DNA of 64,000 nucleotides from Eurosta solidaginis. Taxonomy: Eukaryota > Arthropoda > Insecta > Diptera > Tephritidae. The notes beneath the pieces are model-generated. The model was not told the DNA's origin and searched no databases. It saw only the letters and a program-made list of their open reading frames with translations. The DNA lies in NCBI RefSeq assembly GCF_040869045.1, contig NW_027136978.1:1-64000 (forward strand), given 5' to 3'. Both the position numbers and the translations under genes were made by a program. The stretch's first letter is position 1, and each line of letters starts with the position of its first letter. Below are positions 11,737-22,700 of this stretch, piece by piece.

Positions 11737-11747
11737 GGTTCAACTCC
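11737..11747 (+). promoter_or_regulatory. Pol III B box (SINE copy 2)
   Basis: 'ggttcaactcc', unchanged from copy 1 and matching GWTCRANNC. The internal promoter is intact although other positions in this copy have diverged. Confidence 0.75.
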
Positions 11748-12036
11748 CGGGCAAAGCAACATCAAAATTTTAGAAATAAGATTTTTCAATTAGAAGAAAA
11801 TTTTTCTAAGCGGGGTCGCCCCTCGGCAGTGTCTGACAAGCGCTCCGATTGTATTTCTGCCATGAAAAGGTCTCAGTGAAAACTCATCTGCCTTGCAGAT
11901 GCCGTTCGGAGTCGGCATAAAACATGTAGGTTCCGTCCGGCCAATTTGTAGGGAAAAATCAAGAGGAGCACGACGCAAATTGGAAGAGAAGCTCGGCCTT
12001 AGATCTCTTCGGAGGTTATCGCGCCTTACATTTATT

Positions 12037-12883
12037 TACCGGGCTAAAGGTTAGCATGTTTAAAATACGTAAGTCGTTTTGTTCATCATATTTAAGTAGA
12101 TAACTCATCAGTTGTTTGCATCAGAGCGATAATTTTTGAGATAGTTATTAAAACTGTTTAAAGGTTGTCAAACGTTGTTTCTCGTTGTATATCCTTTAAT
12201 TCTAGAGTTAAATTCATAAATAACGTGTACGAATTTGTTTAACGCATTTGTTTTGGTTACTCGACGTCTCCGTTCTCGTGTAGCCTACATATTGCGTTTT
12301 TTTTTAATTTGCTTACCGGGATAAAGGTTAGCATGTTTAAAATACGTAAGTCGTTTTGTTCATCATATTTAAGTAGATAACTCATCAGTTGTTTGCATTA
12401 GAGCGATAATTTTTGAGATAGTTATTAAAACTGTTTAAAGGTTGTCAAACGTTGTTTCTCGTTGTATATCCTTTAATTCTAGAGTTAAATTGATAAATAA
12501 CGTGTACGAATTTGTTTAACGCATTTGTTTTGGTTACTCGACGTCTCCGTTCTCGTGTAGCCTACATATTGCGTTTTTTTTTTATTTTGCTTACCAGGCT
12601 AAAGGTTAGCATGTTTAAAATACGTAAGTCGTTTTGTTCATCAAATTTAAGTAGATAACTCATCAGTTGTTTGCATCAGAGCGACAATTTTTGAGATAGT
12701 TATTAAAACTGTTTAAAGGTTGTCAAACGTTGTTTCTCGTTGTATATCCTTTAATTCTAGAGTTAAATTGATAAATAACGTGTACGAATTTGTTTAACGC
12801 ATTTGTTTTGGTTACTCGACGTCTCCGTTCTCGTGTAGCCTACATATTGCGTTTTTTTTTAAATTTGCTTACCGGGCTAAAGG
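12037..12883 (+). repeat. Linking satellite monomers after SINE copy 2
   Basis: Three subfamily 1 monomers between SINE copy 2 and block A3. They carry private variants: 'aattcataaataacg' near 12212, 'accgggataaagg' near 12315, 'gcattagagcg' near 12397, and 'ttattttgcttaccaggc' near 12582. The state 'accaggc' recurs directly after SINE copy 3 (16540). No gene is present. Confidence 0.85.
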
Positions 12884-15800
12884 TTAGCATGTTTAAAATA
12901 CGTAAGTCGTTTTGTTCATCAAATTTAAGTAGATAACTCATCAGTTGTTTGCATCAGAGCGACAATTTTTGAGATAGTTATTAAAACTGTTTAAAGGTTG
13001 TCAAACGTTGTTTCTCGTTGTATATCCTTTAATTCTAGAGTTAAATTGATAAATAACGTGTACGAATTTGTTTAACGCATTTGTTTTGGTTACTCGACGT
13101 CTCCGTTCTCGTGTAGCCTACATATTGCGTTTTTTTTTTTAATTTGCTTACCGGGCTAAAGGTTAGCATGTTTAAAATACGTAAGTCGTTTTGTTCACCA
13201 AATTTACGGAGATAACTCATCAGTTGTTTGCATCAGAGCGATAATTTTTGAGATAGTTATTAAAACTGTTTAAAGGTTGTCAAACGTTGTTTCTCGTTGT
13301 ATATCCTTTAATTCTAGAGTTAAATTGATAAATAACGTGTACGAATTTGTTTAACGCATTTGTTTTGGTTACTCGACGTCTCCGTTCTCGTGTAGCCTAC
13401 ATATTGCGTTTTTTTTTAAATTTGCTTACCGGGCTAAAGGTTAGCATGTTTAAAATACGTAAGTCGTTTTGTTCATCAAATTTAAGTAGATAACTCATCA
13501 GTTGTTTGCATCAGAGCGACAATTTTTGAGATAGTTATTAAAACTGTTTAAAGGTTGTCAAACGTTGTTTCTCGTTGTATATCCTTTAATTCTAGAGTTA
13601 AATTGATAAATAACGTGTACGAATTTGTTTAACGCATTTGTTTTGGTTACTCGACGTCTCCGTTCTCGTGTAGCCTACATATTGCGTTTTTTTTTAATTT
13701 GCTTACCGGGCTAAAGGTTAGCATGTTTAAAATACGTAAGTCGTTTTGTTCATCATATTTAAGTAGATAACTCATCAGTTGTTTGCATCAGAGCGATAAT
13801 TTTTGAGATAGTTATTAAAACTGTTTAAAGGTTGTCAAACGTTGTTTCTCGTTGTATATCCTTTAATTCTAGAGTTAAGTTGATAAATAACGTGTACGAA
13901 TTTGTTTAACGCATTTGTTTTGGTTACTCGACGTCTCCGTTCTCGTGTAGCCTACATATTGCGTTTTTTTTTTAATTTGCTTACCGGGCTAAAGGTTAGC
14001 ATGTTTAAAATACGTAAGTCGTTTTGTTCATCAAATTTAAGTAGATAACTCATCAGTTGTTTGCATCAGAGCGATAATTTTTGAGATAGTTATTAAAACT
14101 GTTTAAAGGTTGTCAAACGTTGTTTCTCGTTGTATATCCTTTAATTCTAGAGTTAAATTGATAAATAACGTGTACGAATTTGTTTAACGCATTTGTTTTG
14201 GTTACTCGACGTCTCCGTTCTCGTGTAGCCCACATATTGCGTTTTTTTTTTAATTTGCTTACCGGGCTAAAGGTTAGCATGTTTAAAATACGTAAGTCGT
14301 TTTGTTCATCAAATTTAAGTAGATAACTCATCAGTTGTTTGCATCAGAGCGATAATTTTTGCGATAGTTATTAAAACTGTTAAAAGGTTGTCAAACGTTA
14401 TTTCTCGTTGTATATCCTTTAATTCTAGAGTTAAATTGATAAATAACGTGTACGAATTTGTTTAACGCATTTGTTTTGGTTACTCGACGTCTCCGTTCTC
14501 GTGTAGCCTACATATTGCGTTTTTTTTTAATTTGCTTACCGGGCTAAAGGTTAGCATGTTTAAAATACGTAAGTCGTTTTGTTCATCAAATTTAAGTAGA
14601 TAACTCATCAGTTGTTTGCATCAGAGCGATAATTTTTGAGATAGTAATTAAAACTGTTTAAAGGTTGTCAAACGTTGTTTCTCGTTGTATATCCTTTAAT
14701 TCTAGAGTTAAATTGATAAATAACGTGTACGAATTTGTTTAACGCATTTGTTTTGGTTACTCGACGTCTCCGTTCTCGTGTAGCCTACATATTGCGTTTT
14801 TTTTTTTAATTTGCTTACCGGGCTAAAGGTTAGCATGTTTAAAATACGTAAGTCGTTTTGTTCATCAAATTTAAGTAGATAACTCATCAGTTGTTTGCAT
14901 CAGAGCGATAATTTTTGAGATAGTTATTAAAACTGTTTAAAGGTTGTCAAACGTTGTTTCTCGTTGTATATCCTTTAATTCTAGAGTTAAATTGATAAAT
15001 AACTTGTACGAATTTGTTTAACGCATTTGTTTTGGTTACTCGACGTCTCCGTTCTCGTGTAGCCTACATATTGCGTTTTTTTTTTAATTTGCTTACCGGG
15101 CTAAAGGTTAGCATGTTTAAAATACGTAAGTCGTTTTGTTCATCATATTTAAGTAGATAACTCATCAGTTGTTTGCATCAGAGCGATAATTTTTGAGATA
15201 GTTATTAAAACTGTTTAAAGGTTGTCAAACGTTGTTTCTCGTTGTATATCCTTTAATTCTAGAGTTAAATTGATAAATAACGTGTACGAATTTGTTTAAC
15301 GCATTTGTTTTGGTTACTCGACGTCTCCGTTCTCGTGTAGCCTACATATTGCGTTTTTTTTTTAATTTGCTAACCGGGCTAAAGGTTAGCATGTTTAAAA
15401 TACGTAAGTCGTATTGTTCATCAAATTTAAGTAGATAACTCATCAGTTGTTTGCATCAGAGCGATAATTTTTGAGATAGTTATTAAAACTGTTTAAAGGT
15501 TGTCAAACGTTGTTTCTCGTTGTATATCCTTTAATTCTAGAGTTAAATTGATAAATAACGTGTACGAATTTGTTTAACGCATTTGTTTTGGTTACTCGAC
15601 GTCTCCGTTCTCGTGTAGCCTACATATTGCGTTTTTTTTTTAATTTGCTTACCGGGCTAAAGGTTAGCATGTTTAAAATACGTAAGTCGTTTTGTTCATC
15701 ATATTTAAGTAGATAACTCATCAGTTGTTTGCATCAGAGCGACAATTTTTGAGATAGTTATTAAAACTGTTTAAAGGTTGTCAAACGTTGTTTCTCGTTG

Positions 15801-16187
15801 TATATCCTTTAATTCTAGAGTTAAATTGATAAATAACGTGTACGAATTTGTTTAACGCATTTGTTTTGGTTACTCGACGTCTCCGTTCTCGTGCAGCCTA
15901 CATATTGCGTTTTTTTTTTAATTTGCTTACCGGGCTAAAGGTTAGCATGTTTAAAATACGTAAGTCGTTTTGTTCAACAAATTTGAGTAGATAACTCATC
16001 AGTTGTTTGCATCAGAGCGATAATTTTTGAGATAGTTATTAAAACTGTTTAAAGGTTGTCAAACGTTGTTTCTCGTTGTATATCCTTTAATTCTAGAGTT
16101 AAATTGATAAATAACGTGTACGAATTTGTTTAACGCATTTGTTTTGGTTACTCGACGTCTCCGTTCTCGTGTAGCCTACATATTGCG
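12884..16187 (+). repeat. Long-range duplicated block A, copy A3
   Basis: This copy repeats the A-block variant series: 'ttcaccaaatttacgg' near 13195, 'gagttaagttg' near 13873, 'cgttatttctcg' with marker base 14400, 'ataacttgtacg' near 15000, 'gtgcagcc' near 15891, and 'ttcaacaaatttgagtag' near 15974. At about 3,304 bp it is one monomer longer than A2 (3,027 bp). An additional 'gcgacaat' monomer starting near 13440 lies between the 'caccaaatt' monomer and the 'gttaagttg' monomer. It ends at the SINE junction in the same phase as A2. Confidence 0.9.
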
Positions 16188-16194
16188 GCCGCCG

Positions 16195-16205
16195 TGGTGT
16201 GATGG
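16195..16205 (+). promoter_or_regulatory. Pol III A box (SINE copy 3)
   Basis: 'tggtgtgatgg' at the same offset as in the other two copies. Near-consensus A box. Confidence 0.6.
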
Positions 16206-16238
16206 TAGCGTGCTCCGCCTATCACACCGTATGCCCTG

Positions 16239-16249
16239 GGTTCAACTCC
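16239..16249 (+). promoter_or_regulatory. Pol III B box (SINE copy 3)
   Basis: 'ggttcaactcc', matching GWTCRANNC and unchanged in all three copies. Confidence 0.75.
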
Positions 16250-16538
16250 CGGGCAAAGCAACATCAAAATTTTAGAAATAAGATTTTTCAATTAGAAGAA
16301 AATTTTTCTAAGCGGGGTCGCCCCTCGGCAGTGTCTGGCAAGCGCTCCGATTGTATTTCTGCCATGAAAAGGTCTCAGTGAAAACTCATCTGCCTTGCAG
16401 ATGCCGTTCGGAGTCGGCATAAAATATGTAGGTCCCGTCCGGCCAATTTGTAGGGAAAAATCAAGAGGAGCACGACGCAAATTGGAAGAGAAGCTCGGCC
16501 TTAGATCTCTTCGGAGGTTATTGCGCCTTACATTTATT

Positions 16539-19021
16539 TACCAGGCTAAAGGTTAGCATGTTTAAAATACGTAAGTCGTTTTGTTCATCATATTTAAGTA
16601 GATAACTCATCAGTTGTTTGCATCAGAGCGATAATTTTTGAGATAGTTATTAAAACTGTTTAAAGGTTTTCAAACGTTGTTTCTCGTTGTATATCCTTTA
16701 AATCTAGAGTTAAATTGATAAATAACGTGTACGAATTTGTTTAACGCATTTGTTTTGGTTACTCGACGTCTCCGTTCTCGTGTAGCCTACATATTGCGTT
16801 TTTTTTTAAATTTGCTTACCGGGCTAAAGGTTAGCATGTTTAAAATACGTAAGTCGTTTTGTTCATCAAATTTAAGTAGATAACTCATCAGTTGTTTGCA
16901 TCAGAGCGACAATTTTTGAGATAGTTATTAAAACTGTTTAAAGGTTGTCAAACGTTGCTTCTCGTTGTATATCCTGTAATTCTAGAGTTAAATTGATAAA
17001 TAACGTGTACGAATTTGTTTAACGCATTTGTTTTGGTTACTCGACGTCTCCATTCTCGTGTAACCTACATATTGCGTTTTTTTTTTTATTTGCTTACCGG
17101 GCTAAAGGTTAGCATGTTTAAAATACGTAAGTCGTTTTGTTCATCATATTTAAGTAGATAACTCATCAGTTGTTTGCATCAGAGCGATAATTTTTGAGAT
17201 AGTTATTAAAACTCTTTAAAGGTTGTCAAACGTTGTTTCTCGTTGTATATCCTTTAATTCTAGAGTTAAATTGATAAATAACGTGTACGAATTTGTTTAA
17301 CGCATTTGTTTTGGTTACTCGACGTCTCCGTTCTCGTGTAGCCTACATATTGCGTTTTTTTTTTAATTTGCTTACCGGGCTAAAGGTTAGCATGTTTAAA
17401 ATACGTAAGTCGTTTTGTTCATCAAATTTAAGTAGATAACTCATCAGTTGTTTGCATCAGAGCGACAATTTTTGAGATAGTTATTAAAACTGTTTAAAGG
17501 TTGTCAAACGTTGTTTCTCGTTGTATATCCTTTAATTCTAGAGTTAAATTGATAAATAACGTGTACGAATTTGTTTAACGCATTTGTTTTGGTTACTCGA
17601 CGTCTCCGTCCTCGTGTAGCCTACATATTGCGTTTTTTTTTTAATTTGCTTACCGGGCTAAAGGTTAGCATGTTTAAAATACGTAAGTCGTTTTGTTCAT
17701 GATATTTAAGTAGATAACTCATCAGTTGTTTGCATCAGAGCGATAATTTTTGAGATAGTTATTAAAACTGTTTAAAGGTTGTCAAACGTTGTTTCTCGTT
17801 GTATATCCTTTAATTCTAGAGTTAGATTGATAAATAACGTGTACGAATTTGTTTAACGCATTTGTTTTGGTTACTTGACGTCTCCGTTCTCGTGTAGCCT
17901 ACATATTGCGTTTTTTTTTTAATTTGCTTACCGGGCTAAAGGTTAGCATGTTTAAAATACGTAAGTCGTTTTGTTCATCAAATTTAAGTAGATAACTCAT
18001 CAGTTGTTTCCATCAGAGCGATAATTTTTGAGATAGTTATTAAAACTGTTTAAAGGTTGTCAAACGTTGTTTCTCGTTGTATATCCTTTAATTCTAGAGT
18101 TAAATTGATAAATAACGTGTACGAATTTGTTTAACGCATTTGTTTTGGTTACTCGACGTCTCCGTTCTCGTGTAGCCTACATATTGCGTTTTTTTTTTAA
18201 TTTGCTTACCGGGCTAAAGGTTAGCATGTTTAAAATACGTAAGTCGTTTTGTTCATCATATTTAAGTAGATAACTCATCAGTTGTTTGCATCAGAGCGAT
18301 AATTTTTGAGATAGTTATTAAAACTGTTTAAAGGTTGTCAAACGTTGTTTCTCGTTGTATATCCTTTATTTCTAGAGTTAAATTGATAAATAACGTGTAC
18401 GAATTTGTTTAACGCATTTGTTTTGGTTACTCGACGTCTCCGTTCTCGTGTAGCCTACATATTGCGTTTTTTTTTAATTTGCTTACCGGGCTAAAGGTTA
18501 GCATGTTTAAAATACGTAAGTCGTTTTGTTCATCAAATTTAAGTAGATAACTCATCAGTTGTTTGCATCAGAGCGATAATTTTTGAGATAGTTATTAAAA
18601 CTGTTTAAAGGTTGTCAAACGTTGTTTCTCGTTGTATATCCTTTAATTCTAGAGTTAAATTGATAAATAACGTGTACGAATTTGTTTAACGCATTTGTTT
18701 TGGTTACTCGACGTCTCCGTTCTCGTGTAGCCTACATATTGCATTTTTTTTTTAATTTGCTTACCGGGCTAAAGGTTAGCATGTTTAAAATACGTAAGTC
18801 GTTTTGTTCAACAAATTTGAGTAGATAACTCATCAGTTGTTTGCATCAGAGCGATAATTTTTGAGATAGTTATTAAAACTGTTTAAAGGTTGTCAAACGT
18901 TGTTTCTCGTTGTATATCCTTTAATTCTAGAGTTAAATTGATAAATAACGTGTACGAATTTGTTTAACGCATTTGTTTTGGTTACTCGACGTCTCCGTTC
19001 TCGTGTAGCCTACATATTGCG
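16539..19021 (+). repeat. Long-range duplicated block B, copy B3
   Basis: About nine subfamily 1 monomers repeating the B2 variant order. The 'cgttgcttctcg' marker base is at 16958 against 9620 in B2, a shift of 7,338 bp, while the SINEs in front are 7,048 bp apart. The 290-bp excess is the material missing from the fusion monomer of B2. At 19021 the monomer that would carry a SINE in B2 instead continues with a normal T-tract ('attgcgttttt'), so the site is empty here. Confidence 0.9.
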
Positions 19022-20150
19022 TTTTTTTTTTAAATTTGCTTACCGGGCTAAAGGTTAGCATGTTTAAAATACGTAAGTCGTTTTGTTCATCATATTTAAG
19101 TAGATAACTCATCAGTTGTTTGCATCAGAGCGATAATTTTTGAGATAGTTATTAAAACTGTTTAAAGGTTGTCAAACGTTGTTTCTCGTTGTATATCCTT
19201 TAATTCTAGAGTTAAATTGATAAATAACGTGTACGAATTTGTTTAACGCATTTGTTTTGGTTACTCGACGTCTCCGTTCTCGTGTAGCCTACAAATTGCG
19301 TTTTTTTTTTAATTTGCTTACCGGGCTAAAGGTTAGCATGTTTAAAATACGTAAGTCGTTTTGTTCATCAAATTTAAGTAGATAACTCATCAGTTGTTTG
19401 CATCAGAGCGATAATTTTTTAGATAGTTATTAAAACTGTTTAAAGGTTGTCAAACGTTGTTTCTCGTTGTATATCCTTTAATTCTAGAGTTAAATTGATA
19501 AATAACGTGTACGAATTTGTTTAACGCATTTGTTTTGGTTACTCGACGTCTCCGTTCTCGTGTAGCCTACATATTGCGTTTTTTTTTTTAATTTGCTTAC
19601 CGGGCTAAAGGTTAGCATGTTTAAAATACGTAAGTCGTTTTGTTCAACAAATTTAAGTAGATAACTCATCAGTTGTTTGCATCAGAGCGATAATTTTTGA
19701 GATAGTTATTAAAACTGTTTAAAAGTTGTCAAACGTTGTTTCTCGTTGTATATCCTTTAATTCTAGAGTTAAATTGATAAATAACGTGTACGAATTTGTT
19801 TAACGCATTTGTTTTGGTTACTCGACGTCTCCGTTCTCGTGTAGCCTACATATTGCGTTTTTTTTTTTAATTTGCTTACCGGGCTAAAGGTTAGCATGTT
19901 TAAAATACGTAAGTCGTTTTGTTCATCATATTTAAGTAGATAACTCATCAGTTGTTTGCATCAGAGCGATAATTTTTGAGATAGTTATTAAAACTGTTTA
20001 AAGGTTGTTAAACGTTGTTTCTCGTTGTATATCCTTTAATTCTAGAGTTAAATTGATAAATAACGTGTACGAATTTGTTTAACGCATTTCTTTTGGTTAC
20101 TCGACGTCTCCGTTCTCGTGTAGCCTACATATTGCTTTTTTTTTTTAATT
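19022..20150 (+). repeat. Last subfamily 1 monomers before the subfamily switch
   Basis: About four subfamily 1 monomers, still with 'gcatgttt'. Towards the right end they begin to show states typical of subfamily 2: 'ttcaacaaatttaag' near 19645, and 'gttgttaaacg' with 'catttcttttgg' near 20007-20095. The next monomer start, near 20169, has 'gcatgctt'. No gene is present. Confidence 0.8.
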
Positions 20151-22700
20151 TGCTTACCGAGCTAAAAGTTAGCATGCTTAAAATACGTAAGTCGTTTTGT
20201 TCAACAAATTTGAGTAGATAACTCAGCAGTTGTTTGCATCAGAGCGACAATTTTTGAGATAGTTATTAAAACTGTTTAAAGGTTGTAAAACGTTGTTTCT
20301 CGTTGTATATCCTTTAATTCTAGAGTTAAATTGATAAATAACGTGTACGAATTTGTTTAACGCATTTCTTTTGGTTACTCGACGTCTCCGTTCTCGTGTA
20401 GCCTACATATTGCGTTTTTTTTTTAATTTGCTTACCGGGCTAAAGGTTAGCATGCTTAAAATATGTAAGTCGTTTTGTTCTACAAATTTAAGTAGATAAC
20501 TCATCAGTTGTTTGCATCAGAGCGACAATTTTAGAGATAGTTATTAAAACTGTTTAAAGGTTGTCAAACTTTGTTTCTCGTTGTATATCCTTTAATTCTA
20601 GAGTTAAATTGATAAATAACGTTTACGAATTTGTTTAACGCATTTGTTTTGGTTACTCGACGCCTCCGTTCTCGTGTAGCCTACATATTGCGTTTTTTTT
20701 TTTTAATTTGCTTACCGAGCTAAAGGTTAGCATGCTTAAAATACGTAAGTCGTTTTGTTCAACAAATTTAAGTAGATAACTCATCAGTTGTTTGCATCAG
20801 AGCGACAATTTTTGAGATAGTTATTAAAACTGTTTAAAGGTTGTAAAACGTTGTTTCTCGTTGTATATCCTTTAATTCTAGAGTTAAATTGATAAATAAC
20901 GTGTACGAACTTGTTTAACGCATTTCTTTTGGTTACTCGACGTCTCCGTTCTCGTGTAGCCTACATATTGCTTTTTTTTTTAATTTGCTTACCGAGCTAA
21001 AGGTTAGCATGCTTAAAATACGTAAGTCGTTTTGTTCAACAAATTTAAGTAGATAACTCATCAGTTGTTTGCATCAGAGCGACAATTTTTGAGATAGTTA
21101 TTAAAACTGTTTAAAGGTTGTCAAACGTTGTTTCTCGTTGTATATCCTTTAATTCTAGAGTTAAATTGATAAATAACGTGTACGAATTTGTTTAACGCAT
21201 TTGTTTTGGTTACTCGACGTCTCCGTTCTCGTGTAGCCTACATATTGCGTTTTTTTTTTAATTTGCTTACCGGGCTAAAGGTTAGCATGTTTAAAATACG
21301 TAAGTCGTTTTGTTCATCATATTTAAGTAGATAACTCATCAGTTGTTTGCATCAGAGCGATAATTTTTGAGATAGTTATTAAAACTGTTTAAAGGTTGTT
21401 AAACGTTGTTTCTCGTTGTATATCCTTTAATTCTAGAGTTAAATTGATAAATAACGTGTACGAATTTGTTTAACGCATTTCTTTTGGTTACTCGACGTCT
21501 CCGTTCTCGTGTAGCCTACATATTGCGTTTTTTTTTTTAATTTGCTTACCGGGCTAAAGGTTAGCATGCTTAAAATATGTAAGTCGTTTTGTTCTACAAA
21601 TTTAAGTAGATAACTCATCAGTTGTTTGCATCAGAGCGACAATTTTAGAGATAGTTATTAAAACTGTTTAAAGGTTGTCAAACTTTGTTTCTCGTTGTAT
21701 ATCCTTTAATTCTAGAGTTAAATTGATAAATAACGTTTACGAATTTGTTTAACGCATTTGTTTTGGTTACTCGACGCCTCCGTTCTCGTGTAGCCTACAT
21801 ATTGCGTTTTTTTTTTTAATTTGCTTACCGAGCTAAAGGTTAGCATGCTTAAAATACGTAAGTCGTTTTGTTCAACAAATTTAAGTAGATAACTCATCAG
21901 TTGTTTGCATCAGAGCGACAATTTTTGAGATAGTTATTAAAACTGTTTAAAGGTTGTAAAACGTTGTTTCTCGTTGTATATCCTTTAATTCTAGAGTTAA
22001 ATTGATAAATAACGTGTACGAACTTGTTTAACGCATTTCTTTTGGTTACTCGACGTCTCCGTTCTCGTGTAGCCTACATATTGCTTTTTTTTTTAATTTG
22101 CTTACCGAGCTAAAGGTTAGCATGCTTAAAATACGTAAGTCGTTTTGTTCAACAAATTTAAGTAGATAACTCATCAGTTGTTTGCATCAGAGCGACAATT
22201 TTTGAGATAGTTATTAAAACTGTTTAAAGGTTGTCAAACGTTGTTTCTCGTTGTATATCCTTTAATTCTAGAGTTAAATTGATAAATAACGTGTACGAAT
22301 TTGTCTAACGCATTTGTTTTGGTTACTCGACGTCTCCGTTCTCGTGTAGCCTACATATTGCGTTTTTTTTTTTAATTTGCTTACCGGGATAAAGGTTAGC
22401 ATGCTTAAAATATGTAAGTCGTTTTGTTCTACAAATTTAAGTAGATAACTCATCAGTTGTTTGCATCAGAGCGACAATTTTAGAGATAGTTATTAAAACT
22501 GTTTAAAGGTTGTCAAACTTTGTTTCTCGTTGTATATCCTTTAATTCTAGAGTTAAATTGATAAATAACGTTTACGAATTTGTTTAACGCATTTGTTTTG
22601 GTTACTCGACGCCTCCGTTCTCGTGTAGCCTACATATTGCTTTTTTTTTTTTAATTTGCTTACCGGGATAAAGGTTAGCATGCTTAAATACGTAAGTTGT
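20151..22700 (+). repeat. Transition zone with 4-mer and 3-mer higher-order blocks
   Basis: A distinctive monomer with 'aatatgtaag', 'ttctacaaattt', 'ttttagagatag', 'gtcaaactttg' and 'gacgcctcc' recurs with its 'ttgtcaaact' at 20561, 21675 and 22510. The spacings are 1,114 bp (4 monomers) and 835 bp (3 monomers). The monomers between also repeat in order, for example 'cgaacttgttt' near 20906 and 22020. A monomer at about 21283-21560 has the subfamily 1 head ('gcatgttt', 'ttcatcatattt') inside otherwise subfamily 2 sequence, and matches the monomer starting near 19889. The boundary between subfamilies is therefore interleaved. Confidence 0.85.

Larger units (their letters stand above)
11686..12036 (+). 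mobile_element. tRNA-derived SINE, copy 2 (351 bp)
   Basis: Same element, length, orientation and junctions as the copy at 9140: left 'acatattgcg' joined to 'gccgccgtgg', right 'ttacatttatt' joined to 'taccgggc'. It differs from copies 1 and 3 at several positions, with 'gtctgacaag', 'aaacatgtagg', 'ttccgtccgg' and 'gttatcgcgcc' in place of 'gtctggcaag', 'aaatatgtagg', 'tcccgtccgg' and 'gttattgcgcc'. Copy 2 is therefore a sister that separated before copies 1 and 3 parted. Identical junctions in all three copies argue for one original insertion spread by satellite amplification, not three independent insertions. Confidence 0.9.
16188..16538 (+). mobile_element. tRNA-derived SINE, copy 3 (351 bp)
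   Basis: Third copy, with the same length, junctions and orientation, lying 7,048 bp after copy 1. It is almost identical to copy 1; one visible difference is 'actcatctgcc' here against 'actcatccgcc' in copy 1. The A and B boxes are unchanged. Since blocks A and B flank copies 1 and 3 in the same order, the two copies sit at the equivalent position of one duplicated higher-order unit. Confidence 0.9.
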
